DNA from: CAVUMR01 sp963742715
Lineage (GTDB): Bacteria; Actinomycetota; Actinomycetes; Mycobacteriales; Micromonosporaceae
DNA: 64,000 nt
Assembly: GCA_963742715.1 (NCBI GenBank)
Contig: CAVUMR010000003.1
Coordinates: 992,001 to 1,056,000, forward strand
Reading direction: 5' to 3'
The notes under the pieces: model-generated
Seen by the model: only the letters and a program-made list of their open reading frames with translations
What the model was told of the DNA's origin: nothing
Database searches by the model: none
In this document: one piece after another, positions 48,401-56,483 of the stretch
Numbering within the stretch: position 1 is the stretch's first letter
Layout of the letters: each line of letters opens with the position of its first letter
Position numbers and translations under genes: made by a program

Positions 48401-50029
48401 CACGCGGTCGCGGCCCGACCGGCGACCCAGCCACCGGACACCCCGGCCGAGCGGCTGGTCGCCGGGATCTGGGCCGACGTACTCGGGCTGCCCGCGATCG
48501 GTGCCGAACAGAACTTCTTCGAGGTAGGCGGACACTCGCTGCTCGCCGCCCAGGCCGTGGCCCGGCTACGCCGCCGGCTCGGTACCGACCTGCCGCTGGG
48601 GCTGCTGTTCGCGCAGCCGACCGTGGCCGGGTTCGCCGCCGCGCTCGCCGAGTTGGGCGTCGAGGTCGATCGGGGCCCGGCCGCTGCCGGCGTCGGCGGT
48701 ATCCCGCGCCGGCCGGGCGACGGGCCGGCCGCGCTGTCGCCGCAGCAGCGGGGGCTGTGGCTCGCGCACCAACTGGACCCGACCGCCAGCGCGTACCACC
48801 TGCCCATGGCGTACCGGGTGACCGGCCCGCTCGACCTGGACGTCCTGTGCCGCGCGCTCGGTCAGGTGGCGAACCGGCAGGACGCGCTGCGTACCCGGTT
48901 CGGCACCACCGCCGACGGCGAGCCGTACCAGCTCGTCGAGCCGCCCGGACCGTTCCCGCTCGACATCGTGGAGCTACCCGGCGCCGACCCGGAACCGGTC
49001 GCCCGCGAACTGCTGCGGGCAGTGGTCCGTACGCCGTTCGAGCTCACCGCCGAGCCGCCGGTACGCGCGATGGTGGCCCGCCTCGGCCCGGACGATCATG
49101 TGCTGCTGCTGGTCGTACACCATCTGATCTTCGATGGTTGGTCGTCGGATCTGCTGGTCGGCGAGCTGACCGACGGCTACGCCGTGCTGCTGGCCGGCGG
49201 GCAACCGGTGCCGCCCGAGCTGCCGGTCCGCCACCTCGACGTCGCGGCCTGGCAGAGCGAGCAGCTCTCGGCGGCGCGGCTCGACGCCGAGCTGGAGTAC
49301 TGGCGGCGGCAGCTCCGCGACGCGCCGGCCGAGCTGCGGCTGCCCTCCGATCGGCCCTGGCCGGCGGCCCCTACCGGACGCGGCGCCCGCGCCGGGTTCA
49401 CGCTGCCCGCGGAGCTGTCCGCACGGCTGCGGGAACTGGCCGCGGCCCGCGGGGTCACGCTGTTCACGGTCGGGCTGGCCGGCTTCGCCACCCTGCTGTG
49501 CGGCCTCGGCGGAGAACCCGAAACCGTTATCGGCGTACCGGTGGCCGGGCGCTCCCGCACCGAGCTGGAGCACCTGATCGGCCTGTTCGTGAACACGCTG
49601 CCGATTCGCGTCCGGCTGGCCGGCGACCCCGGCTTCGACGAGCTCGTCCAGCAGGTGCGTGGCACCGTCGCCGACGCCCTGTCGCATCCCGACGTACCGG
49701 TGGAACAGCTGGTCGCCGAACTCGCCGGCACGCGCAACCCGCGCCGCCACCCGCTGTTCCAGGTGATGTTCACTCTCGACACCGCGGCCGGCGAACCGCT
49801 GGCGCTGGCCGGCACGAGGACCGAACCGTACGACCTGGGCATGAGCAGCAGCCGCTTCGACCTGGAACTCGACCTGTCCTCTGATGGCGAGACCATCTCC
49901 GGGCGGCTGCGGTACCCGCCGGAGGTCCTCGACGCCGCCACCATCGATCGGCTCGTAACCCGGTACGTCCGGCTGCTGGCCGCGGTGGCCGACGACCCTG
50001 GCGCGAAGGTGTCCCAGTTGATGAGCTGA
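45476..50029 (+). CDS. NRPS: condensation-adenylation-thiolation-condensation (C-A-T-C)
   Basis: 1517 aa. First C domain HHIVFDGW (~142); A domain A3 YTSGSTGVPKG (~628), A4 SFDASVLELF, A5 EYGPSETHV (~768), A10 TKVGKLDR (~962); carrier FFEVGGHSLLAAQA (~1019); a complete second C domain from ALSPQQRGLWLAHQLDP (~1088) with HHLIFDGW (~1215), continuing to the stop. By-eye code DALFVAEVV+K. A terminal C domain without a following A-T or thioesterase is unusual: it may condense with an acceptor on a separate carrier (the divergent A-T), or release the chain by condensation or cyclisation. The start (GGAGGG, ATG 45476) puts the C1 motif at residue ~10. Confidence 0.92.
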   Translation: MADLHDDAGGRLPLSPAQQRLWLAHQLAPDSVAYNSSFAYRLAGPLRVDALRAALRLVVDRHEALRTRFHPVDDVPYQVVGASDTVDLEVRDLAGADRPDELAGQLVGALADEPFDLATGPLVRVALYQLGADEHLLGFVVHHIVFDGWSHGVFVRELAAAYTAIAGGQRPDLAPLPIRYADYVREQLEWRSSRAATDDLAYWRDRLAGAPDVLAMPTDRPRPRRPVPRPAAVRFSVPAPVCADLRTLARRRGATLFVVALAGYAALLGRYTGSRDVVIGVPAVGRNRVELEGLIGFFVNSLPMRVDLTGDPPFGDLVRQVRDTVIGGLAHAALPFERMVEEFAPSREAGRNPIFQAWFDMFPADPVPRFDDLAVHPQHAGTQATPFDLGLHLTDRGEELAGTLLYAGELFDQPRMRRFAEHYVTFLGAVATAPDRPVHRAPILSAAERAELLAAGRGPVRPPVRRGLAEWWRDRVEATPDAMALRHGARTWSYAELDGRARRVATALRERGVGPDAVVGLYLPRGVDLLAGLLGIIQAGGGYLPIDPALPAERVRFMLADSRARLVLTDPELGHGLPAGTARLLTGDLGTEPALADPATTDAAATDAALTDQAPVGAGPDHLLYLIYTSGSTGVPKGVAMPQRPILDLLDWQRGRSQVVGPTAQFSSISFDASVLELFATWLDGGLVVLIDELDRRDPERLLAALAAGGVRRLFCPPLVLAQLARAAAERDPLPPLAEFVPAGEALVLRPEIKDMLRRLDLAAVDNEYGPSETHVVTAYRLTGSPDTWPERPSIGRPVNNTEVYLLDPAGEPVPIGLPGEVYLAGPLAWGYLHRPALTAERFVPHPFADRPGQRLYRTGDLAAWREDGELEFLGRLDDQLKIRGFRVEPGEVEATLRAHPGVAAAAVVGVAVDGDRRLAGYVVPAAGGCEPVELHRYLRGRLPDHLVPSYLVVVPELPLTKVGKLDRAALPDPVHAVAARPATQPPDTPAERLVAGIWADVLGLPAIGAEQNFFEVGGHSLLAAQAVARLRRRLGTDLPLGLLFAQPTVAGFAAALAELGVEVDRGPAAAGVGGIPRRPGDGPAALSPQQRGLWLAHQLDPTASAYHLPMAYRVTGPLDLDVLCRALGQVANRQDALRTRFGTTADGEPYQLVEPPGPFPLDIVELPGADPEPVARELLRAVVRTPFELTAEPPVRAMVARLGPDDHVLLLVVHHLIFDGWSSDLLVGELTDGYAVLLAGGQPVPPELPVRHLDVAAWQSEQLSAARLDAELEYWRRQLRDAPAELRLPSDRPWPAAPTGRGARAGFTLPAELSARLRELAAARGVTLFTVGLAGFATLLCGLGGEPETVIGVPVAGRSRTELEHLIGLFVNTLPIRVRLAGDPGFDELVQQVRGTVADALSHPDVPVEQLVAELAGTRNPRRHPLFQVMFTLDTAAGEPLALAGTRTEPYDLGMSSSRFDLELDLSSDGETISGRLRYPPEVLDAATIDRLVTRYVRLLAAVADDPGAKVSQLMS

Positions 50030-50140
50030 GGCCCGTACACCCGGCGGCGGCTCAAGAACCCAGGCAGAGCGGCAGGTATCCAGGCCGACCAGGTCTAGCG
50101 TGACCCACGACACATCGATACATCGACTGAAGGGTGCGAC

Positions 50141-50524
50141 ATGGGCGCGAAGCTCTTCCCCCGGCGGCTCCTGGCCAGCGCGGCGGCGATGGCGGTGGTG
50201 GTCGGCGGCCTGGTACTCGTGACGCCCGGGACCGCCGCGGCCGCGGCCTGCGGTCAGAGTTGGAGCAACAAGGACCCAGGTGGTGGGGCGGGCATCACCA
50301 TCCCCAGCCAAGGGCAGTACACATTTCCCCTGCACACCGGGATGTACGGCGACTGCCGGGTGACCTGGACCGTCAGCACCGGCATCCATCTCAACTACGA
50401 CTGCTACCGGCGGAACTCCTACGGCAACACCTGGACCCACCTGCGCGTCGCCAGCAACCCGTCGGCCAGCGGGTGGGCCTGGGACCACTACCTCAATGAC
50501 GGCGGGTCGATCTATCCCTGCTGA
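50141..50524 (+). CDS. Small secreted protein
   Basis: 127 aa. Signal peptide (KLFPRRLLASAAAMAVVVGG) cleaved near TAAAAA; the mature ~90 aa include four Cys (AACGQSW, GDCRVTW, YDCYRRN, IYPC) and are rich in Trp, Tyr and Gly. ATG 50141 has GAAGGGTG upstream; a -10 box TAGCGT (50096-50101) gives a ~33-nt leader. No family recognised. It has its own promoter and is probably not part of the NRPS locus. Confidence 0.72.
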   Translation: MGAKLFPRRLLASAAAMAVVVGGLVLVTPGTAAAAACGQSWSNKDPGGGAGITIPSQGQYTFPLHTGMYGDCRVTWTVSTGIHLNYDCYRRNSYGNTWTHLRVASNPSASGWAWDHYLNDGGSIYPC

Positions 50525-50690
50525 GCCAGGTGTGCGGTCAGGGCTCTCGTCGGTGCTTCGTCGCACCCGACAAGAGCCACTGACCGGCGTTTTCGCAGGC
50601 CAGACATCCGCCGGCGCAGAACATCCGCCGCGGACCCTAGAGCCCGCCGCCGATCCTCCACCCGCCATGCGGGTCGCGGTCGCGGTCGCG

Positions 50691-50775
50691 TGCCGCGCCG
50701 TGCCCTGCCGTGCCGTGCCCTGCCGTGCCGGGCCGTGCCGGGCCGTGCCGGGCCGGGCCGGGCCGGGCCGGGCCG
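50691..50775. repeat. Pentanucleotide tandem array (TGCCG/GGCCG)
   Basis: About seventeen back-to-back 5-bp units (TGCCG, GGCCG, with CGCCG and TGCCC variants and a diverged last unit), preceded by GCGGTC repeats. The array lies in the ~367-bp gap between the secreted protein and the VOC gene, which holds no other feature I can support. A slippage-prone, variable-length candidate. Confidence 0.85.
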
Positions 50776-50891
50776 TCAGAAAGTTTTTCGATGACGAGGT
50801 GGCCGAGGATGTCGAGAACGGCCCGCCGGCTCCGTTCCCAGGGCAGACGCGGCCACCGTGGCCGCGTGACGGAGAAGGAGAACCACCCACC

Positions 50892-51332
50892 ATGACGATT
50901 CAGCGGATGCACCACGTGAGCGTCGTCGTCGATGACCTTGAGGCTGCCAAGGCATTCTTTTTCGTACTCGGCATGGAGCTGGAGGGCGAGGCGCCGATCG
51001 AGGGACGCTCCGTGGACCGGGTCAATGGGCTCGACGACATCCGGGTCGACATCGCGATGATGCGGGTCCCGGACGGCGACGGCCGGCTCGAGCTGACGAA
51101 GTTCCACAACCCCACGGCGATCAGCGCTGAGCCGAAGAACGCGTTGGGGAACACCCTGGGCCTACGCAGCATCATGTTCGAAGTCGACGACATCGACGCC
51201 ACTGTCGCCGCCCTGCGGGCCCACGGCGCGGAACTCGTGGGAGAAGTGGCGCAGTTCCAGGACAGCTACCGGCTCTGCTACGTCCGCGGCCCCGAGGGGA
51301 TCATCGTCGCGCTGGCCGAGCAGCTCGGCTGA
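50892..51332 (+). CDS. VOC-family (glyoxalase/dioxygenase-like) protein
   Basis: 146 aa. Vicinal-oxygen-chelate fold: MHHVSVVVDDLEAAKAFFFV as the first beta-alpha-beta-beta-beta unit and SIMFEVDDIDATVAALRAHG as the second; a metal-ligand His is in the first, Glu in the last (YVRGPEGIIVALAEQL). Members act as glyoxalases, resistance proteins or dioxygenases; the substrate is unknown. ATG 50892 has GAAGGAG upstream. Confidence 0.87.
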   Translation: MTIQRMHHVSVVVDDLEAAKAFFFVLGMELEGEAPIEGRSVDRVNGLDDIRVDIAMMRVPDGDGRLELTKFHNPTAISAEPKNALGNTLGLRSIMFEVDDIDATVAALRAHGAELVGEVAQFQDSYRLCYVRGPEGIIVALAEQLG

Positions 51333-51415
51333 GGGCTACCTCCACTCGCGGGCCACGCCGTGCCCGAAACCGCCGATCACACCGCACCCGCCATATAGCT
51401 GGAAGGACCGCCGAC

Positions 51416-51874
51416 ATGGCCGTCGCCGAAGACCTTGACCGCGCCACCGACTCGCAGGTCGACTGGGTCGCCGAGCACACCCGCACCTACCTGGCCTCGG
51501 GTGGCACCGAGGGGCACGAGAACAACGGGATACACACGCTTGTGCTCGCCACCACCGGACGCAAGACCGGCCAGCCGCGCCGTACCTGTCTGATCTACGG
51601 CCGCTCGGGCGACGAGTACGTCGTCGTCGCCTCCAAAGGTGGCGCCGACGATGACCCGGCATGGTTCAAGAATCTCCTGGCAGACCCGAGCGTCGGCGTA
51701 CAGGCAGGCACCCGCCGGTTCACCGCCCACGCCCGAGTCGCGTCCTCGTCCGAGCGCGAGGCCCTATGGACCCAGATGGCGCAGATCTTCCCCCTGTACG
51801 ACGAGTACGCGCAGAAGACCGAACGTAGGATCCCGATCGTCCTGCTCACTCCGCAGGCCGAACCTCGCTCGTAA
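51416..51874 (+). CDS. Deazaflavin (F420)-dependent nitroreductase-family protein
   Basis: 152 aa. Ddn/DUF385-type split-barrel: TTGRKTGQPRRTCLIYG, DEYVVVASKGGADDDPAWFK and VGVQAGTRRFTAHAR match the F420H2-dependent quinone/nitro-reductase family of actinobacteria. Substrate unknown. ATG 51416 has GGAAGGA upstream; transcribed with the VOC gene 83 nt before it. Confidence 0.85.
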   Translation: MAVAEDLDRATDSQVDWVAEHTRTYLASGGTEGHENNGIHTLVLATTGRKTGQPRRTCLIYGRSGDEYVVVASKGGADDDPAWFKNLLADPSVGVQAGTRRFTAHARVASSSEREALWTQMAQIFPLYDEYAQKTERRIPIVLLTPQAEPRS

Positions 51875-51944
51875 CGGCGCTCCCTCCACGAACACGAGAT
51901 GCAGCCTGGCCCTACGCAGGCAGGGCACCCACCCGACGGATGAA

Positions 51945-52706
51945 GGGTCTGTTGCACGAAGGGGGAGGTGGTCGGGGAAGACTGTGCGCGGTGCGGATCC
52001 CGCAACCTTTCCGGCCGCCGGTGTCTGACCGTGCGGCGTTCGGGCGGTTCCAGGTCCCACCGGAGATCATCGTGCTGGCGGTCCGGTGGTACCTGCGGTT
52101 CGGGCTGTCCTACCGCGACCTCGAAGAGCTGCTGGCCAACCGCGGCATCGAGGTCGACCACGTCACCGTGTACCGGTGGGTGCAGCGGTTCACCCCGCTG
52201 CTGATCGACGCCGCGACCTGGTGCCGGCACGCGGCGGGCACGAGGTGCATGTCGACGAAACGTCCGTGAAGGTGGGCGGCCGGTGGCGGTACGTCTACCG
52301 CGCCGTGGATGAGTTCGGGCAGGTCATCGACATATTCGTCTCACCACGGCGAGACTCGGGTGCGGCTCGCCGGTTCTTCACCCGGGCGCTCGCGTCGACC
52401 GGGGTGCGGCCGACCGAGGTGGTCCCCGCTAAGGCGGCGACGTACCCGATCGTGCTGGCCGAGCTGCTATCGACGGTCTGGCACCGCACCGAGCAGTACG
52501 CAAACAACAGGATCGAAGCCGATCACAGCCAACTCAAACGCCGGCTGCGGCCGATGCGCGGACTCAAGACCGACAGGTCAGCAAGAACCGTAATCGCCGG
52601 ACACGCGCTGGTCCAGAACCTTCGACGCGGCCACTACGAACTCGCCGTCGACGCACCGCTGACCTTGCGGGTCGCGGTCGTTCCCCGCGGTGTTCCCCCT
52701 CGTTGA
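51945..52706 (+). pseudogene. IS6-family transposase, frameshifted and catalytically dead
   Basis: Two frames together give an IS6-type transposase: PPEIIVLAVRWYLRFGLSYR and HVTVYRWVQRFTPLLIDAA in the first, HEVHVDETSVKVGGRWRYVY to NNRIEADHSQLKRRLRPMRG in the second. A one-base deletion at about 52237-52240 (GGC-ACG for GGCGACG) breaks the frame. In addition the second catalytic Asp is gone: PAKAATYP replaces the usual TDKA-like motif (GAT to GCT), while the first Asp and the Glu remain. The left end GGGTCTGTTGCACGAA (51945-51960) resembles IS6 termini; no matching right end is visible. A related tail lies at 58037-58165. Confidence 0.85.
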
Positions 52707-52812
52707 CGCCGCCCTGTTACCTGGCGCACCGTCGCCGAACCTGCGTGATTCCCTGACACAGCGTCGACCAGTGAGCCGGCCGGATGGGCCGGCCCACTGG
52801 GACCATGCGGAG

Positions 52813-53265
52813 TCAGCGCCTGGCGGTATCCCGTCCCCGGGTCGCCAGGATCCCGAGCGCGATCATGCCGACACCCAGCACGAAGTGAAGCCAGTCGTCG
52901 GCGGTGTTGACCGGTACGAAGTTGGCGCTGCTGGCGTCGTCGATGACCAGACCGTAGAGCCACAGCACCAGGTAAATGGCGCCGCCACCGATCAGGTAGA
53001 GCCGCGCGGTGTCGTACCGCCGGGCCATTGCGATACCGGCGGCGCCGAACAGCAGGTGGACGATGTTGTGCAGGATCGACACCTGGAAGATGCCGAAGAG
53101 CTTCGCCGTCGAGTGATGCTCGGCGAAGCCCAGATCGCCGTAGTTCGTGGTGATGCCAGGGATGAACCCGGCGATACCGACCAGCAGGAAAACCGCTCCG
53201 ACCACGAGGGCGAGACGGCTCACCAGCGGCCGCGCGTCAATCGAGCGCTGCGCTGCACGGGCCAT
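52813..53265 (-). CDS. DUF4383 membrane protein
   Basis: 150 aa with four hydrophobic segments; TTNYGDLGFAEHHSTAKLFG, SILHNIVHLLFGAAGIAM and ADDWLHFVLGVGMIALG are typical of DUF4383 proteins of actinobacteria, function unknown. ATG 53265 has GGAGG upstream. Confidence 0.85.
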   Translation of the reverse strand: MARAAQRSIDARPLVSRLALVVGAVFLLVGIAGFIPGITTNYGDLGFAEHHSTAKLFGIFQVSILHNIVHLLFGAAGIAMARRYDTARLYLIGGGAIYLVLWLYGLVIDDASSANFVPVNTADDWLHFVLGVGMIALGILATRGRDTARR

Positions 53266-53410
53266 GGTGCGACCTCCAACGAGATCCGGACGACGGCGCC
53301 GGATTGGCGCTGTCCGGCCGGCGGACCACGCTGGCCATGCCCTCCGCCGCAGCGGCGAAACCACCGACGACAGGACACCCCATAGATGCCGCTCGCACTG
53401 TTCAGCGCCG

Positions 53411-54442
53411 TTATGCCCGGTCGGTCTCAGCTGGCTCGGCCACGGTACGCCGGGCAAATATCACGAACATCCACAGCAGTGCTGGTGCCAGCAGGACGGC
53501 GCTGACCGCCACGGTCACCAGCACCGCGTTCTGTACCGCGTCTCCGGCGGCAGCCCGCTCCGCGGTCAGGCCCGGCGCGAGCAGCATCGGGTACTGGGCC
53601 AATCCCCAGCCCCACAACAGGCTCGCCACTGTCACCGCCGCGGTGCCCCGTGCGAGCAGATAGCGCCGGGCCGTGAGCAGTCCCAGCGACAGCGCGCCCG
53701 CGACAACCGACAGCGTGACCACCGGCAATGCCCGGTGGACCAGGCCATGCACCAGTTCGGGGGCATCCCGGTCGAGTACCAGCAGCCCCGCCAGCGCGAC
53801 CAGGCCGACCACGGCACCGGTCACCAGTGCCCGGCGGCGGAACAACTCGGTGGCGGCCCGCTCGTCAGATTCGTCCGGTGAACGAGCCGCTTCGGCGGTC
53901 AGGTACACCGCCGCCAGGTAGGCGCAGGCGCCGACCGCGAGCAGGCCGCAGTACATCGAGGTGGGGTTCAGCCAACTCCGCACCGTGTCCCCGCCACCGA
54001 CCTCCGGCGGCACCCGACCGGACGCCACACCACCGGCGATACAGCCGAGTACGAACGGCGTCAGCACCGACGAGAGACCGAAGACCAGCCGGTACGCCCG
54101 GCGCTCGGGTTTCGATCCAGTCGCCTTCTCGAAGGCGAATGCCGCACCCCGGCCGATGACTCCGAGCGCGACCAGCGTCAACGGAAGATACAGGGTGGCC
54201 GCGAACGGTGCGAACGCGTGCGGGAACGAGGTCCAGAACAGCGTGATCACGAAGATCAACCACACATGGTTGGCTTCCCAGACCGGGGCGATGGTCTGCT
54301 CGATCAGGTGCCGCTGGACCGGCGCACTCCGGCCGGCCGCCACCAGGTGCCACACTCCCGCGCCGAAGTCCGCACCACCGAACAGCGTGTACAGCGTCAG
54401 CCCCAGCCACATGACGGCCAGCAGGAGCAGCACCCGGTTCAT
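53411..54442 (-). CDS. cydB: Cytochrome bd oxidase subunit II (CydB)
   Basis: 343 aa membrane protein with about eight helices; FGGADFGAGVWHLVAAG, PVWEANHVWLIFVITLFWT and PTSMYCGLLAVGACAYL are hallmark CydB segments. With CydA it forms the terminal quinol oxidase that reduces oxygen at low oxygen tension. The ATG at 54442 overlaps the cydA stop. Third gene of DUF2243-cydA-cydB; no cydC/cydD follows within the window. Confidence 0.93.
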   Translation of the reverse strand: MNRVLLLLAVMWLGLTLYTLFGGADFGAGVWHLVAAGRSAPVQRHLIEQTIAPVWEANHVWLIFVITLFWTSFPHAFAPFAATLYLPLTLVALGVIGRGAAFAFEKATGSKPERRAYRLVFGLSSVLTPFVLGCIAGGVASGRVPPEVGGGDTVRSWLNPTSMYCGLLAVGACAYLAAVYLTAEAARSPDESDERAATELFRRRALVTGAVVGLVALAGLLVLDRDAPELVHGLVHRALPVVTLSVVAGALSLGLLTARRYLLARGTAAVTVASLLWGWGLAQYPMLLAPGLTAERAAAGDAVQNAVLVTVAVSAVLLAPALLWMFVIFARRTVAEPAETDRA

Positions 54443-55866
54443 GACCTGCCCGTCCGTGGCGGCTCCCGCCCCGGTTCCGTCGGCGTGGCCGGCTGCTGCG
54501 GCGCCTGCGGCCCGGGCGTGGCCGGCGCCTGCGGCACCAGCGGGAGCGGTGACCGGGCCAACCGGATCAGCACCGAGACCGCGGCCACGGTCAGCACCGT
54601 GTACACGACCACTACGGCCACCAGGCCGGCGGTGAGGCCCGGCTCCGGATTGACCGCGTCGATCACCCGCATCCGGCCGTACACGATCCAGGGTTGCCGG
54701 CCCACCTCGGTGGTGACCCAGCCGGCCTCCAGCGCCACGGCCGCCGCCACGCCGGACACCGCGGCCGCCCGCCAGAACCACAGCGATCCGGGCAGGTCGC
54801 GCCGCCGCCAGCGGGCCAGCGCATACCAGCCGGCCAACGCCACCAGCGCGGTGCCGATTGCCACCATCAGCTGGAACGACAGGTGCACCGCCGTCACCGG
54901 CGGCTGCGCGTCCAGTGGGACGGTGTCCAGGCCCCGTACGGTCGCGTCCGGATCCCAGAACGCGAGCAGGGACAGACCGTTCGGGATCTCCACCGCATAC
55001 CTGAGTTCACCGTCGATGTACACGCCGCCGAGCGACAGCGGGGCGCCGCTGGTGGTCCGGGACAGTCCCTCGATCGCGGCCAGTTTGGTCGGCTGGTTCT
55101 CGGCCAGGAACTTTGCCGCCCAGTCGCCCACCACGACCTGTGCCGGCGCGAGTACCGCCGCCACCGTGAACGGCACGGTGAAGCCGAGCCGGTGGTACCG
55201 GTCCCGCTTGCCCCGCAGGTACGCCACCGCGTACACGCTCGCGAGCGCGAAGCCGGCCACCATGAACGCCGCGACGATCATGTGCACGGTCTGCGGCGGC
55301 GTCGCCGGGTTGAACATCGCCGCCATCGGGTCGACGTTGGTGACCCGGCCGTTCTCCAGGACGAACCCGCGCGGCTGGTTCATCCACGCGTTCGCGCTGA
55401 CCACGAAGAACGCCGACGCGACGCCGGCCACGCAGACCGGCACGCCGGTGAGTAGGTGTACCCGCGGCGGCAGCCGGTCCCAGGCGTACAGGTAGATGCC
55501 CAGGAAGATCGCCTCGATGAAGAACGCCGTGCCCTCCATCGTGAACGGCAGGCCGATGACCTCGCCGTAGGTACCCATCAGGCCCGGCCAGAGCAGACCC
55601 ATCTCGAAGCTCAGAATCGTGCCGGACACCGCCCCCACCGCGAACAGCACACCCATCACACGTGCCCACCGGCGGGCCAGCAGGAGGTATGTCTCGTCGC
55701 CGGTTCGCAGGCCGCGCCACTGGACGTACACCGTGAACGCCGGCATCGCCACGCCGAAGCAGGCGATCACGATGTGCCACCCCAGCGAGAACGCCATCTG
55801 GGTACGGGCGGCCACCAGATCGGCGGGTGAAGCCGGTCCGGCCAGGTAATGCAACGTGCCGGTCAT
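54439..55866 (-). CDS. cydA: Cytochrome bd oxidase subunit I (CydA)
   Basis: 475 aa. Haem b/d-binding subunit: RTQMAFSLGWHIVIACFGVA with a haem-ligand His (His31), GEVIGLPFTMEGTAFFIEA, NAWMNQPRGF, and PPQTVHMIVAAFMVAG with another His ligand. Short Q-loop type. The Pro-rich C-terminal tail (PQAPATPGPQAPQQPATP) is an extra. ATG 55866 overlaps the DUF2243 stop (ATGA). Energy metabolism, quinol:oxygen oxidoreductase, plasma membrane. Confidence 0.94.
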   Translation of the reverse strand: MTGTLHYLAGPASPADLVAARTQMAFSLGWHIVIACFGVAMPAFTVYVQWRGLRTGDETYLLLARRWARVMGVLFAVGAVSGTILSFEMGLLWPGLMGTYGEVIGLPFTMEGTAFFIEAIFLGIYLYAWDRLPPRVHLLTGVPVCVAGVASAFFVVSANAWMNQPRGFVLENGRVTNVDPMAAMFNPATPPQTVHMIVAAFMVAGFALASVYAVAYLRGKRDRYHRLGFTVPFTVAAVLAPAQVVVGDWAAKFLAENQPTKLAAIEGLSRTTSGAPLSLGGVYIDGELRYAVEIPNGLSLLAFWDPDATVRGLDTVPLDAQPPVTAVHLSFQLMVAIGTALVALAGWYALARWRRRDLPGSLWFWRAAAVSGVAAAVALEAGWVTTEVGRQPWIVYGRMRVIDAVNPEPGLTAGLVAVVVVYTVLTVAAVSVLIRLARSPLPLVPQAPATPGPQAPQQPATPTEPGREPPRTGRS

Positions 55867-56393
55867 CGGTCCTCCGACCCCGGTCGCCGTACCGCCCGCG
55901 GCCGCGCCGCGGCCCGCCGGTGTATCGCGAGTCCGGCGACCACCAGCAGCGCGCCGATGATCAGAAAGCCGAGATCGTAGGCGGTCTGGTGCCGGCCGGC
56001 TCGTACGTGGTGCAGGCCGAGCAGGTGGTGGTTGACGACGCCTTCGACCAGGTCGAACGCGCCCCAGCCGATCAGCAGCGGCCCGGCCAACGCCGCCCAC
56101 GACCATGATCCGGTCGACCGGGACAGCCGTCGCCATAGCCACAACAACCCGCCGACCACCGCGAGCCACGTCGCGGCGTGGAAAACACCATCGGCGACCA
56201 GGTTCGCGGTCAGGCCCGCGCCCGGGCGGGCCGACAGCAGGTGGTGCCAGCGCAGCAACTGGTGCAGCACGATGCCGTCGACGAAGCCGCCGAGCCCGAC
56301 ACCCAACAGGACGGCGGGCGGGAAGACCGCCCTGGTGCGGTCGGTCGTCGACGGCGTCATGCCGGGCGCCATACCCCGCTTGACGGCACGCAC
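55863..56393 (-). CDS. DUF2243 membrane protein, first gene of the cyd operon
   Basis: Up to 176 aa, four transmembrane segments with histidine-rich loops: LLGVGLGGFVDGIVLHQLLR, then RWHHLL and VVNHHLLGLHHVRAG. DUF2243 proteins are often next to respiratory oxidase genes; the histidines suggest metal or haem binding, which is unproven. Overlap with cydA shows co-translation. Start uncertain: ATG 56393, 56372 or 56360. Confidence 0.85.
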   Translation of the reverse strand: MRAVKRGMAPGMTPSTTDRTRAVFPPAVLLGVGLGGFVDGIVLHQLLRWHHLLSARPGAGLTANLVADGVFHAATWLAVVGGLLWLWRRLSRSTGSWSWAALAGPLLIGWGAFDLVEGVVNHHLLGLHHVRAGRHQTAYDLGFLIIGALLVVAGLAIHRRAAARPRAVRRPGSEDR

Positions 56394-56483
56394 ACGTGCC
56401 GGCAGGTCGACGTGCCTGACCTTCCGGGCTTCGGCATTCCCGACAAGCGGCCTGAACCCCCTGAGGGTGGGTACCGGCAGCGG

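Noticed and set aside
50141..50524. The small secreted protein as part of the NRPS cluster or as a RiPP precursor
   Set aside because: It has a Sec signal peptide, its own -10 box and RBS, and nothing links it to the NRPS genes.
50691..50775. CRISPR-like appearance of repeated units
   Set aside because: The units are 5 bp and contiguous, with no spacers; the 15-bp arrays at 5-79 and 63101-63175 are also contiguous. No CRISPR array or cas gene was seen.
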